Positions 23,372 through 35,348 of a stretch of DNA of 64,000 nt are shown piece by piece. Source of the stretch: Quillaja saponaria. Its lineage: Eukaryota; Streptophyta; Magnoliopsida; Fabales; Quillajaceae. Each line of letters opens with the position of its first letter. Within the stretch, counting starts at the first letter, position 1. Both the position numbers and the translations under genes were made by a program. The notes below the pieces were generated by a model. The model was not told the origin of the DNA. It was given only the letters and a program-made list of their open reading frames with translations, and made no database searches. The stretch spans positions 19,956,615 to 20,020,614 of the forward strand of contig CM055607.1 in the NCBI GenBank assembly GCA_029379385.1, in the 5' to 3' direction.

Positions 23372-24896
23372 TGATAACTCTACAAAATAGAGTTATTTCA
23401 CTATGCTTTTAATTCATATTTTATGTTAAATCCTAGGGTTTTAAGTTAAAATACTAGTCAAATATAGTGTTTTAGTTGTTTTAGTTTGTTTAAAGAGTTT
23501 TGTAGAATTTTTAGCTTAATTAGAAGTGGTTTTACGAATGTTGGTATTTAATTTGTTTTAGGGTGTCTTCACATGTCCTAGTTGCAGTGGAAGAAGGGAA
23601 AGATTTAAGCTGCGCCATAGCATTGAAGAATATGAGGCCAGCGCAGCTACAAAAAAAGGAATTTAACGAATAAGTCAGAGAGAGCTTTGCCACTGCACAA
23701 CTAACATAAAGTCATGGTGCGGATAAAAATATGGAAAAGACCAAAAAAGTTTGAGAGCTACATACCACGACACCTAAAGGCATGAGCCACGACGCGAACA
23801 TCTTAAGTTGCCTAGAAAAATCACACAGAGAGTTGAGCCACACCGCGTTGATCCTGAAGCTGCAGCACCAATCTAAAGATGACTTTTGTGAACATGCAAA
23901 GGATTGGTGCCATAATGCCCTATTATGTGAATACGAGGAGGGATATGATGGAGTCCTAATAGGAATGAGTAGAACATTTAGTGCTGCAGCTCCATATACA
24001 TACACGTTACGACGCCTATCCATGTTTTGAAGACTCCTAGTTCAATTAAATTAGGAGAAAAAGATCTATAAATAAAGGAGAAGGCAGAAGCTCTGAGACA
24101 GATAGTGCTAAGGAGCTAAAGGAGACCCAAAGCTGTGACAACTTCTAGTTTCTACTCCCTACTTCTTATTTTCTATTTACTTATAATGGTTATGCCTTTA
24201 GTTTTTATGTTTTCAATAGTTAGTATGGAGTAGTCATACTCTAGGGTAACGATTGAACTCACATGTAGCTGATGTGGCTTTAGTTTTAATTCAATACATG
24301 TTTTAGTTTTAATATTTGTATTGCCTTGTTCTTAATACTTCTAATTGATTGATTACCAGTTAGATTGATTAGGAATTCTTAAATTGACTTAGAATAGTCA
24401 ATTTTGGGATTAGGCTTAGGCAATATAATTTATGTTTCAATTGTTCTTGTGTTGTGAATAATCTAATTTGTTTAAGAGATAGGACTATACTCTTTTACCG
24501 TAAATAATTAGGAGATTAGTTCTTAATGAGTTTACCTTAGAATAATTCTCATAGGAATATTTGGAATTAGACTAAGAGAAATATATAGTTGCTAGACATA
24601 AGAATATGCTAGTAACTGATTAAGAAGTTTGGGTTAATATTAAGCTATTGCATAAATTAAATTGAACTAAAATCAATTAGGTGTAGTGTGAGGGATTTCG
24701 TGAACCTAGAGTTAGTTTTAATATTCTTATAAATTGTTTAAAAATCTCTACATTTATATTGGCTTGATTAGAGTTATGTTGCATTATATTTGTATTTAAC
24801 ATTAGAGAGTAATTTATTCCTCGTGGGAACAATCTCTATTTATCACTGTATTACTTGAGGAGGGTACGTGAGCTTGCATTTGTTAAATCCGTACCA
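23372..24896 (+). repeat. 3' LTR of the 15-25 kb Athila element (LTR C)
   Basis: It starts TGATAACTCTACAAAATAGA after the polypurine tract and ends ...ccgtacCA, where minus-strand integrase sequence begins. Length is about 1525 bp. A TATA-like tctataaataaagg lies at 24064-24077, about 690 bp from the LTR start. Regional similarity with LTR A, LTR B and the reversed LTR at 28957-30359 supports the limits. Confidence 0.85.
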
Positions 24897-26800
24897 ATAC
24901 TTCAAAGCATGGCAATGGTTAAGTATGCTCTCAACTTCCTCATCTGGAACACACCTTCTTAAAATATGATTAGTATAATGCTTAAATAAGAAATGGTCAT
25001 CTTAATTAACATCATGTAAATACTTTTTCTTTAGTTAAGAGTTAAATTCAGGAGGAAAGACTTTGCCATCTAAATAGTTGACAAAGTTAGCATACCAGGA
25101 TAACTTTTATGAACAACTCTGCAAGTTGTGCTTCCGAGAAGGTTTCATTAATTATTGTGGGCTTAGCCACCTTGTCTTTCCTTTCTAATCTTGATGGGTG
25201 ATCTGCCACTTAGTTTTCAGAGCCCTTTCAATCTCTAAACTCCTAGTCGAACTCTTAAAGCAATATTATCCATCTTGTCAACCTAGGCTTAACATCTTTT
25301 TTACCAATCAAGTACTTAATAGCGTAGTAGTTAGTATAAACAATAACTGAAGTTCTAATAAAATAAGAACCAAACTTATCAAATTCAAACACTACTACTA
25401 ATAGTTCTTTTTCAATTTTGGTATAGTTCATTTGGACACATGTTAAAGTTTTCTAGCCTAGTATATAGAGTGAAATATCCTTTCCTTATGCTGCCTTAAA
25501 ACTGCACCTACCGCAAAGTCACTTGCATAACATATTATTTCCAATGGTAAGTTCCATTTAGGGCTAATAATTATGGAGGCATATATAAATTTTTTTTTCA
25601 ACTCTAAAAATGTAGCTAGACGTACCTCTTCAAAGATAAATGGAGTGCCTTTTTCTAGGAGATTACAAAGTGGTTTGGAAATTTTTGAAAAATCTTTTAT
25701 GAATCTTCTACACAAGACAGCATAGCCTAGAAAGGTTTTAATTTCATTTATTGAAGTAGGGGGAGGTAGTTTTTTAATGGTTTCAATTTTTTCTCTATCT
25801 ACCTTAATCCCCTAACTAGACACCCTATCCTAGAACTGTACCTTCTTGTACCATGAAATGGTACTTTCCCAAAATTTAAGACCAAGTTGGCCACATTTTA
25901 AGCACACATTTTAAATTATGAAGATATGCATCATATGAATCACCAAAAATAGAGAAGTTATCCATAAAAACTTCAAGGCCTTACTCCACTATATTGGTAA
26001 AGATGGCCATCATACACATTTGAAAAGTAGCGGGGGCATTGTAAAACCAAAATGCATCTAAGGTGAAATTGCTATAAGGGCAACTAAAGGTAGTCTTTTC
26101 TTGGTCTTGCCAGCCAGTATAGCAATTTGGTTATACCCCAAAGAACCATCTGGAAAACAATAAAATTCCTTACTTGCCAGCCAGTCTAGTATTTGATAAA
26201 TGAAAGGAAAAGGGAAGTGATCCTTCCTTATAGCCTTATTTAGTTTTTAGTAGTCCATGCATACTTTCCAACCAGTCACAGTTCTTGTTGGAATGAGTTT
26301 GTTCTTTGCATTCGCAATGACCATCATTCCTCCCTTATTTGGTACACATTAGATAGGACTTACCCATAGGCTATCCAAAATTAGATTGATGATGCTCGCA
26401 TATAACCACTTGATGATCTCCTTCTTGACCACCTCTTTCATTATAGGGTTAAGCCACCTTTGATGCATTATGGTAGCTTTATGATTATCTTCCATGAGGA
26501 TTTTGTGCATGCAAAAAGAAAAGCTTATACCTTTAACATAAGTAATTGTCCACCCTAATGTCTTCTTATGTTTTCTCAACACACAAAGGAGCTTGTCTTC
26601 CTGTATGTTAGTAAGAGATGCAAAAATAATAACATACAAAGTCAAAGAAGAACCAAGAAAAGCATACATTATGTGAGTCAGCAATTGCTTGAGCTCTAAG
26701 GTAAGTGGTTTTTCAATGAAGGGCTTAAACCTTGATGGAGTGGATGGTGGTAAATCCAAAGTTTCGAATCTTGCATTTGGTTTAGGTATTTATGGTGAGT
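24897..26800 (-). pseudogene. Athila pol remnant: integrase start, RNase H, reverse transcriptase
   Basis: Open stretches are 26759-26349 (LPPSTPSRFKPFIEKP, AFLGSSLTLYVIIFASLTN, KHKKTLGWTITYVKGISF, MKEVVKKEIIKWLYA) and 25715-25458 (RRFIKDFSKISKPLCNLLEK, ICYASDFAVGAVLRQHK). Between them lie palm-domain pieces in broken frames. The catalytic box at about 25960 reads F-M-D-N-F, with the second Asp replaced. RNase H pieces lie at 25450-25180, integrase zinc-finger pieces at 25100-24897. Confidence 0.85.
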
Positions 26801-27517
26801 CATCCAAGAACTTCATACGCTCAACAAACTCTTCATCATCTCTATTAGTATAAGAAATTAAGAAAGCCTCTAGAGATTTAATTGGATATCAATTAAGGAT
26901 GTTCTTGTTAAGGTGGTTCTTGATTATTTACCCTTATGGTGAGTTCACCCTTTTGGACATCAATTAATGTTCTCCCCATTGCTAGAAAAGGTCTTTCTAA
27001 ATTAAGAGGCACCTCTATCTTCTTCCATGTCAAGGACTATTAAGTCAGTGGGGAAGATTAATGTGTTTACCACAAGAATCTCCTCTATAATTCTCCTAGG
27101 ATATGTGAGTGATCTATTAGCTAAATATAGAGTAAAGCTGCCTGGATCCTTTAGTTTAGTAAGGATCTTCTTTTAAAGTATGGCAGCCTATTCAATAAGT
27201 GCCTTGTTTCATACACCAAGCTTATTCTTCTTAGGCTAAATGTCCTTCATAAATTTGTTGTAGCTTGGCAATTGTTCAAGACTTTCGGCGAATAGAATAT
27301 TTATGTGGAGCTTCTTAAACATATTTAGAAATTTCTGAAATTGTTTGTCAAGGTTCTATTTTCGAAACTTTTATTGGAATGGAAAACGAGAAGTTGCTTT
27401 GGGTGGTTCCACTAGTACCTTTTCCTCCTTCTTTTCAGTAGGTAATTCTTTTTCAACTATTTCTTTGGAAGCCTCAGGTTTAGTTTTCGTTTTAGGCTCC
27501 TCTAACTCTTTTCCACA

Positions 27518-28500
27518 TTAAAGAGTAATCACCTTACAATCCTCTTTATTTTTCTTCCTTGAGTTTGCCTTGGTGTCACTAGGAATGACACCTCGAGGTC
27601 TATTTATCAAAGCATTGTCCAACTGGCCAATTTTTGTTTCTAATGTTCTAAAGGATGACACTTGACTTTGAATTACGGAGTCAGTCCTAGACAAGTATTG
27701 CAGAAACATTTCTTCCAAGGAAGACTTCTTTTCGGGGCTGCTTGCCTTTGTTAAGCTTGGTTTTACAGCATTAGATGCACCTTAGCTATTCCAACCAAAA
27801 ATTAGATGATTCATCCATCTCGGATTATAGGTGTTAGAGTAAGGATTGTTTAGGAAGGTTGAAATTTTGCATATATAGTACCTCTTATGTATTTGGGTAT
27901 TGGTTAATAGAGTGATTTCGCCACAAGCTTCACAAATCATGATAGTGGATTTAGGATTTTGTTGCACCCCAAGGTTGTCAAATTTCTTCGCCAATCCAGC
28001 TACTTGTGCCGTTAAGGTAGTGATGGCATCTAGTTCATGCACTCTAGCAATTCTTCGGGATGCTAACCTTTCAGATGGCCTTTGGTAATTGTTTGAGGCC
28101 ATTTCTTCCAAAAGGTCATAGGCATCATCAATTGACTTCCTTATCAAAGCACCTCCAATAACAGCATCAATTGTGATTCTTGTTTACTTTACTAAGCCAT
28201 TGTAAAAAGTATGAACTTGTAGCCACTTCTGAATGGCAATCATTAGGGCATTTTCATTGCAAATCCTTATATCTTTCCCAAGCTTCATAGAGAGATTCTT
28301 GATCATGTTGAAGGAATAATGTGATCTCATTCTTTAACATGGTGGTCTTGGCGGGAAGGAAAAATTTGGTCAAAATTTTTTGTGTTATATCCGAACATGC
28401 GGTGATGGAATTCTGTGGTAGTGAATAGAGCCAACTTTTTGTCTTATCTCACAGTGAGAAAGGAAAAAGCCTTAAGATGACCGCATCATTGGAGACACCA
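27518..28500 (-). pseudogene. Athila gag remnant, reverse strand
   Basis: The best stretch is 28147-27782: SIDDAYDLLEEMASNNYQRP, then RIARVHELDAITTLTAQVAG and a MICEACGE zinc-knuckle-like motif. 27718-27518 follows with FLQYLSRTDSVIQSQVSSFR and IGQLDNALINRPRGVIPSDT. Upstream pieces toward 28500 include FLQHDQESLYEAWERYKDL. A shorter, more broken homologue lies at 15921-16715 on the plus strand. Confidence 0.85.
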
Positions 28501-28935
28501 TTATATTTAAATGTATTGCAGAGTTCTAAGAATGTTACTAGATGTGCATAGGGGTCATCACTTGGTAGACTACCAAACTATGCAGAATTTTGTATCATCT
28601 AAATTGTGCCTGGCTTAATCTTAAAATTATTTACAACAATAGTTAGCCTTTGGATGCTTGAGTGGAGTCCTTGCACCAGAGGGACAACATAATTTCTCGT
28701 AGAACTTGTTTATAGGTTCTTGATTTTGCTTAGCCATTTCTTGTGAGTCTCTTGAACCTTGGGCTTTTCTTAACCTTTATAATGTTCTTTCGATCTTGAG
28801 ATCGTATGGTACTAGTTCCAAGTTTCAAGTTTGTCGCATGCAATGTCCAATAGTACATGAAATTACAAAAATAAGAGCTTGAATTAGAATAAAAAATACT
28901 TATATTGATATCAACTAGTAAAGTAAACATCACTC

Positions 28936-28952
28936 TCCAACAACAACACCAA
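28936..28952 (-). promoter_or_regulatory. Decayed primer-binding site (tRNA-Asp type)
   Basis: On the minus strand TTGGTGTTGTTGTTGGA lies about 5 bases inside the LTR. The family form is TTGGCGCCGTTGCCGGG; every difference is a C-to-T or G-to-A transition. Confidence 0.65.
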
Positions 28953-28956
28953 AACT

Positions 28957-30359
28957 TGACACAAATTTCATAACGCAAGCGCACGTTTCTTTGTAAGTAA
29001 TATAATGATAAGTAAAGATCGTTCCCACAAGGAATGATATAACTTTTAAGGATTTTATCAATATGTATGCACTTAATTTTAATCAAACCAACGCAATTCG
29101 AATGTTGGAATTCTAACTAAACAAGCAATTTATTAATTGAACTAACACTAGGTTCACAATATTCTTCACACTCCACCTATGTTTCCTTTCTTTTAATCAA
29201 TTCAAGCAATAATTCAAATATTAACCTAGATTTCTTAAGCAATTATAGGCATATTCCTATGTCTTGCAATTTTATATTTCTCTTAGTTTAATTCACTATA
29301 TTCTTATGAGAATTAAAATAAGATAAATTCATTAAGGATAATCTAATTCAGTTACTTACAACTAAAGAGTATATTTTTATCTTTTTAACAAATCAGATTA
29401 TTCACTTGAGGTGAACAATCCAATCACAAGCTATGTTTCTTACGGCTAACCCTAAAATTGAATCACAAGCTATGTGGGTTCAATTGAAAACCTAGAATAA
29501 AACTACTCCACACTAGTTATGGAAAATAACAATATAAAAGAAATAGCCATTACAAGTAAATCAGAAATAAAGAAGAAGAGGGTAGAAGATTGGAGTTTGT
29601 CATTGCTCTAGGTCTTCACAATCTCCTTAGAATATCTCAACTCAATTGCTTTAGTCTATTTTTCAAATTCAGCCTTCACCTCATTATATAGGCCTTTTTT
29701 TCCTTGTTTAACAAAACTAGGAGCCCTTGGAAATAAGGGACGGCGCCGGAGGCACAAACTTTGTCCAGTCCTTATAGGACTCAAACTTGTCAAACAGCGA
29801 AGTCTTCATGAATAGCATTGTGGCCTACCTTCTCTGGTTACTAACAAAGTCGTCTTCAATGTGGGCATCATGGAATTCTACTTACTAGACTTGTGGTGTT
29901 GTCTTCTCTAACTTAGACATAAATTTCTCTTATTTAGGTGTCGTGACATTCCTTGGTATGGTGTTACGGCACATTACTCTCTGACTTTGCTAAGGGAATT
30001 CTATGGATATGGCACAGTGGCGCAGGTGTTGTCATGCTATGGCGTAGAGCTTTCTGAATTATATCTTTTATTTTCTTTGTGGCACCACAACGCTATGGTA
30101 CTTCACGCCGCGACACAAGCCTTCAATACTTCCTTCTTTGCCTTGGACTAGAACATTGCTTAAAAACTCAAAAAAGAAATTATACAATTAATTGAAAAAA
30201 AAATCAATTCTTAGTTTAATTAAAACACTTTAAACTCCTAAACAAACTAGACTAGACTTAAAATACTAATTTTAAATGCATTCTAACTCTAAACTCTAAG
30301 ATTAACACAAAATTGGAATAAAAAATTTAGTGTAATAACTCTATTTTATAGAGCTATCA
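28957..30359 (-). repeat. 5' LTR of the reverse Athila element (LTR D)
   Basis: Read in reverse it begins TGATAGCTCTATAAAATAGA, like the other LTRs in this family, and ends ...ttgtgtCA before the primer site. Length is about 1400 bp. Sequence shared with LTR C near the end includes ttccttgtgggaacgatct versus ttcctcgtgggaacaatct. A TATA-like ggcctatataatgagg lies at about 29690-29675. Confidence 0.8.
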
Positions 30360-30590
30360 CAAACTCACTCTAACTTATATTTGAATTCTAAACCTATGTT
30401 GTATTGTTTACTAATACCTGGACACAAGTGTGTTTCTTTTGTTTTCCAAGTGGAGGTCCACTGTACTTATTTGAAAAAATTCAAATTGTGGATTGATTCC
30501 TAAATTGATGGGGTTTATTTAAAATGCTGAAATTATATAGGTCAGATGTCAATTATTTCATTAAAAAATACTTTCTTATTTTCACTCCAC
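30360..30590. other. Short stretch between Athila LTR and LINE
   Basis: About 230 bp with no recognised coding content. It may belong to the Sirevirus-like element upstream of its env-like ORF, because the sequence runs on in the same style after the LINE insertion. This is not proven. Confidence 0.3.
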
Positions 30591-30602
30591 TACTATATTT
30601 AA
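30591..30602. repeat. Left target-site duplication of the LINE
   Basis: tactatatttaa, identical to 31227-31238, immediately left of the LINE. Confidence 0.85.
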
Positions 30603-31226
30603 GTATTTAGGATGTATTTAAGTATTTAGGGTCATTTATACAAAAAGATGGTGCAATTGAGCATGATGTAAACCATAGGATTAAGGCAGGGTGGGTGAAG
30701 TGGAGGAGTGCTTCGGGAGTTTTATGTGATCCTAAAATCCTGAATAGATTGAAAGGGAAATTTTATAAGTCGGCAGTGAGACCAGCTATGCTGTATGGTA
30801 CCGAATGTTGGGCAGTTAAGAAGCAACATTCGCATAAGATGGGAGTAGCCGAAATGAGAATGTTAAGATGGATGACAGGACATACAAGAAAGGATAGAAT
30901 AAGAAATGAGGAGATTCGTAGGAAGGTGGAAGTAGCACCTATTGAGGAGAAAATGAGGGAGAATCGTCTACGTTGGTTTGGACACATCCAACGTCGGCCA
31001 ATGGATGCAGTAGTTAAGCAAGGTGACATGGTCCAGGTGCTAGGTGTTAGACGGGGAAAGGGGAGACCGAAACTTACATGGGGGGCAGTCATCGAGAAAG
31101 ATATGGCTGTACTAGGAATTAATGAAAATCTTGTCTTGGATCGATGCGAATGGAGGAAAAGGATTCATATAGCCGACCCCAACTAGTTTGGGATTTTAAG
31201 GCTTAGTTGAGTTGAGTTGAGTTGAG
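30603..31226 (+). mobile_element. 5'-truncated RTE-type LINE with 12-bp target duplication
   Basis: From 30620 one frame reads YLGSFIQKDGAIEHDVNHRI and continues through KWRSASGVL, YGTECWAVKKQ, MRMLRWMTGHTRKDRIRNE, RLRWFGHIQRRP and RRGKGRPKLTW to a stop at 31184-31186 (ADPN end). This is the C-terminal part of an RTE reverse-transcriptase polyprotein, open for 190 codons, so the copy is fairly young. After a short 3' UTR it ends in a TTGAG pentamer repeat (31206-31226). The direct repeat tactatatttaa flanks it exactly (30591-30602 and 31227-31238). Confidence 0.9.
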
Positions 31227-31238
31227 TACTATATTTAA
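31227..31238. repeat. Right target-site duplication of the LINE
   Basis: tactatatttaa directly after the TTGAG tail. Confidence 0.85.
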
Positions 31239-31272
31239 CCATAACATCTCCCTCTTAAAACCCTAAACAAAA

Positions 31273-32700
31273 ATGCTCATTTCTCTTACTTTACCTTCTT
31301 TTACTGCATCACAAAATCCTCTCACCTTCTTCTTGCTCACCATAGCTGAAACTCTTTCAAAACTCATTCAATCGCATCATCTACAGGTGGTAAGAAAACT
31401 AAGTCAAGAAAAGAGAGCTCAGTTGAACCCATGGATACTACTCCTATTGATCTTAAATCTTCTCTACCTTTTTCATCCAAGATGAAAGAAAAATAAGATG
31501 CATCACCTTCTTCTCCACAGCTTTCCAAAAGATTAAAATTTTAGTTAAATCTAAGAAAACAAAGCCATCCCCTAAGCCTAAGAACCACCCCCTGAATAAG
31601 AAAGTTATAAATCTAAATAGGATGAAGAAGAAGCTGAAGAAGAGGCTGAAGAAGAGGCTGAAAAAGAAAAAGTATTGTTGAAGAGTCTTCTGATGAAGCC
31701 GAAGAATCAGAGAGTTTGACGTCTATAAACATTGATGCTAAAGCTGATAAAGAACAACCTAACACTAAAACTGCTAAGGACAACACTATAGTCTCAATCT
31801 CGGAAGCTATATCCACTAACTTGACCAGGTTCTTATTCCTAAATTTGAAAAAACTTATCAACATTTTTATTCTGTTAAAGCTATTATTCCTTTGATGATT
31901 ATCAAGCAAGAGTTTTTCCTTGAGCATAAGTTCTTTTTTTAGAAGTATATTTCTCTTAATGTGCTTATATTCCCTGAGTTAGTTAAGTGTTTCTATGCTT
32001 CATTTTAGTTATCTGAGACTGCCCCTATTACTTTTAAGGATACACTTATCTTATTAACTGTGAATGACCTTGCTGCAATTCTAAAGTTATCCTTTTCTAA
32101 TAAGATTGTTGATTTTGCTTACCACAAAATGATTTAACTTTACTGTTGCTCTTAAGGATGTTTTTAGCACTGATTGTATAACCAAGAATTATGTGTCTCT
32201 GCCTGCAAATGCTAAAGTGCTTCACCACAAGATTTCTCACAAAAATTTAACCTAGAGTTGGTACCCATAGCTTAGTTAACAATTATGAAGTGTTTATCAT
32301 GTGGCATGTGCTTAAAGATGTTGAAGTTAATCCTGTCTATGTCATCCTTCATCACATGAAAACCTATTTAAGTATGCTTAAAAGAAGTTTTTCCTGTGGA
32401 ATGGTTATGACCAAAATTCTTGAATTCTTTGAGATACCATTAGAGAATGAGGCTACAGGCAAGAAGGCCCATACTTTGATGTTGATAATCTAAGAAGAAT
32501 GGGAATTGATTATAACAACATCAAAGCTCCTACTAAGCCTACTAATTCTACCAGTGCTACTTAATTTGTTACTGCAACATTCACTACTATTGCTTCTACT
32601 ATTACTAAGATTTTATCAAGGGTTGTCACCCTACAACACTCACTTGACACTTTCAGAGTGAACACTGTAAGCAAGCTTGAGGGATTATCATCCTAGCTTG
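31273..32700 (+). pseudogene. Sirevirus-type env-like ORF remnant
   Basis: This lies between the LINE and a 3' LTR. The N-terminal part is Ser/Lys/Glu-rich in changing frames (ESSVEPMDTTPIDLKSSLPF, EESSDEAEESESLTS). The best conserved piece is 32290-32490: MWHVLKDVEVNPVYVILHHM, then SFSCGMVMTKILEFFEIPLE, followed in the next frame by DNLRRMGIDYNNIKAPTKP. That order resembles the env-like proteins encoded after pol in Sireviruses. The function of these proteins is not known. Stops and frame changes throughout make this a dead copy. Confidence 0.6.
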
Positions 32701-33133
32701 AAGCTTGATATTTGCCTTTTTCTACTCTATCCTGCCTAGTTTAATTTCCTAATGTCTTTAATAATTTATGTTTTATGTCTTTTTTTTTATGATTTCAAAA
32801 GGGGATAAGTAGTCGTGACTTCATTCCCACCTCCTTTGATTCAAGGGGATAAGTACTTTTATTCTCTTGTTCTATAAAACAAAGACGGCTACTACTCTTT
32901 ATTAACTGCTATAAACTGCATGTGCTTTGTGCTTTTATCCTATTCATATTTTAATTTCTTAAACTCTGAAGCTTAAACACTCTATTAGGCAAATTGATTA
33001 TATGCTATAACATTCTCTTCTGACAAATGTTTGCAAGAAGGCTTAGCTTTATACTCTAATGCATGAAAATTTTCTAATGCTCTATTACAGGAAATCATGT
33101 TGATAAGTGCTAACTCAGGGGAAGATTTTATCT
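32701..33133 (+). other. 3' untranslated region of the Sirevirus-like element
   Basis: Non-coding sequence with repeated aagggga words (32799, 32839) and tcaggggaag at 33116-33125, the likely polypurine tract just before the 3' LTR. Confidence 0.45.
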
Positions 33134-34189
33134 TGCATATATTTATTTTCCAAGGCTATACTATACTTTATTTTGATGATAACATGCTTTGATCACAAAC
33201 TTACTTTTATTTAAATCATGTTTCACTCTAAATCTTGAAATTTTTGTTACAATACTTTATCGATAACTACTCAAGCTATCGATATATTTCACTTTATATT
33301 TAATCTCACATATTATTCGTTCTATAGTTTACTATGATTAATTGCTATCATATTGATTAAATGCTTAATTGATTGAAATATTATTAATGTCTAATTGATA
33401 TTGATTTCGAAATGGTTATTAATTGAAGGCAACACTTTATGTTTAATTTAATATTTTAATTTCGAAATTAGTTTTGATTTTTTCCTAAAATATATTCCTT
33501 CCATATTTGTGTCAATTTTAAATGAAATTGATTTATTATTTTGAATATATATTCTTGACCTGATTAGCTTGAATTATGCGAATTAGCATTTAATGTTAAT
33601 TGTTACAAAAACTAGTTTTTTCCTAAAATAACTTGTAATTTTGTCCTAGATTATATTACTTCCATATTTGTGTCAATTTCAAATGAAATTGATTTATTAT
33701 TTCAAAAATATATATTCTTGATGATTGATCTAAAATTATGCAAATTAGCATTAATGCTAATTGTTACCAATACCATAACGTTCCTAAAATAACTTGCGAT
33801 CTTAAATTGTACAAATTAGCATTTAATGCTAATTGTTACCAACACTAGAACTTTCCTAAAATAACTTGTGATTCAAATTAAGTCAACTTGATTTGAATTA
33901 AACATTTTTTGAAAATAGAATTATGTCTATATTTAGAAATTAGTATTACTATTCATTGAGATTATAATATTTGATTGATAATAATTCATAATATTTCTCC
34001 AAGCTATTTCTTCTATCATATTTCAACAAATGTTCGTGAAGCTGCATTTACACATGAAACTATATTTAACACATAAGAAATTAAGGTTGAAGCTGAGATT
34101 TCTTAAAACAAGAAAGTCATAGATTGATTGAATACATAGCCAATCAACCAACAGCTAGAAGCCTAATTATATGCCTACTGCTAGAATAT
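33134..34189 (+). repeat. 3' LTR of the Sirevirus-like element, truncated
   Basis: It aligns with 9099-9870 in the same orientation. It carries an extra internal tandem duplication at 33490-33890 and stops at 34189, where an Athila LTR (TGATAACTATGTAGAATAGA) begins. The last ~900 bp seen in the 5' copy are absent here and were not found after 38.7 kb. Confidence 0.75.
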
Positions 34190-35342
34190 TGATAACTATG
34201 TAGAATAGAGTTAATTTCACTTATCTTTTGAGTCCTAAATTGTGTTAAATCTCTAAGTTTAGAGATAGATTTCAATTAAAATTAATATTTTTAGTCAAGT
34301 CATCACTGTTTAGAAGTTGAAATGTTTTATTTCAATTATGAGTAGTTTTGCTAAAATTAGTTATTATTTTGTTTTAAAGTGTTTTGAGCAGTGTCAAAGT
34401 CCAAGTTGAAGAAGGAGAAGCTAAAGGTTGTGCAAGGGCGTCCTTCTAATAGAATTAGAATCATAATTGGATTTGAACTATGAGAAAATGCCTATTTAAA
34501 GGAGATTGACTTGGAGATTAATAACACTCAAATAAAAATGAATTTTTTAGGAGAGAAAGGAAGCCATCAAGGGTGAAAGAAGACAAGAGGAGCCTAGATG
34601 TGAATTGATTAAAGATTGAGAACCTTCTAGTTTTGTTCTATTCCTTTATTTCTTTTAGTTTTTCTTGTATTTACTTTGATGGTGATTTTATTTGAGTTTA
34701 TATCAACACTAGGTAGCATGAACTAATTTACTCAACATGTAGCTTGATGGTTTTTATTATTTACTGATTGGTTAAGGTTTAGTATTTGAATTTTGTATTT
34801 CATTCTATGCTTAATGCTTCTAGTTGATTAGCTACCAATTAGAATGAATTAGGAAACCTAAAGGACTTTGAAAATGAATTTAGGTTTAGCCTTTATTGAA
34901 ATAGCACTTGATTGAATTCATACACATGATTGCTAAATTTGATTTGTAAATAGGACAGGAATATACCTATATGCTTTTTGTAGCCAATTCAGGTCTAATC
35001 TTATAAGACATAGGAATAACTGAATTAGAACCCTAGGTTAATAATTCATTGTTATAATAACTAAGCAAGATAAGATAATAATAAGTCAAGTGAAGAATTG
35101 AGGAAAATTTTAATTCTAAAGCCTTTATCCGTTGAATTCTCTAATTTAATTTGTCATTAGTTAGGTTTAGTTTTTTATTAAAATTTGAATCTTTAATTTG
35201 ATTGTTTGAATAAAATTAGGATTGTGCTAATTTTAGTACTCAGCTAAATATTAGTTATAATTTTACATGAGATCAACACTCTACTTTATTCTATATTACT
35301 TGTTAATGATACCTGTATTTTCATGATTGAAAATCGATAACA
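34190..35342 (+). repeat. 5' LTR of the non-autonomous Athila-like element
   Basis: It starts TGATAACTATGTAGAATAGA, ends ...cgataaCA, and is about 1153 bp. It matches 37690-38700 over most of its length (atttcaattatgagtagttt, gtttgaataaaattagga). Confidence 0.8.
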
Positions 35343-35348
35343 AGTTTT

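Larger units (their letters stand above)
15205..24896 (+). mobile_element. Athila-like Ty3/gypsy retrotransposon, complete order but decayed
   Basis: Whole element: truncated 5' LTR (15205-15920), gag remnant, protease-RT-RNase H-integrase remnants, env-like ORF, 3' non-coding region with polypurine tract, and 3' LTR (23372-24896). The order gag-pol-env-like and the LTR start TGATAA..CT place it in the Athila clade. Primer site and gag N-terminus are deleted. Numerous stops and frame changes make it non-autonomous. No matching target duplication is visible: atatg before the left LTR, atact after the right one. Confidence 0.85.
24897..30359 (-). mobile_element. Athila-like Ty3/gypsy retrotransposon, reverse orientation, 3'-truncated
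   Basis: On the minus strand: 5' LTR 30359-28957, decayed Asp-tRNA primer site, gag about 28500-27500, linker, reverse transcriptase and RNase H about 26760-25180, then the first part of integrase to 24897. The integrase is cut within the HHCC region (a CHA..KY piece), exactly where LTR C of the neighbouring element ends. The env-like ORF and 3' LTR are missing. All ORFs are interrupted. Confidence 0.85.

Noticed and set aside
20901..32700. Env-like ORFs as evidence of an endogenous virus
   Set aside because: Both belong to plant LTR retrotransposon lineages (Athila, Sirevirus) by position and flanking pol, gag or LTRs, and are interrupted; no viral family is indicated.
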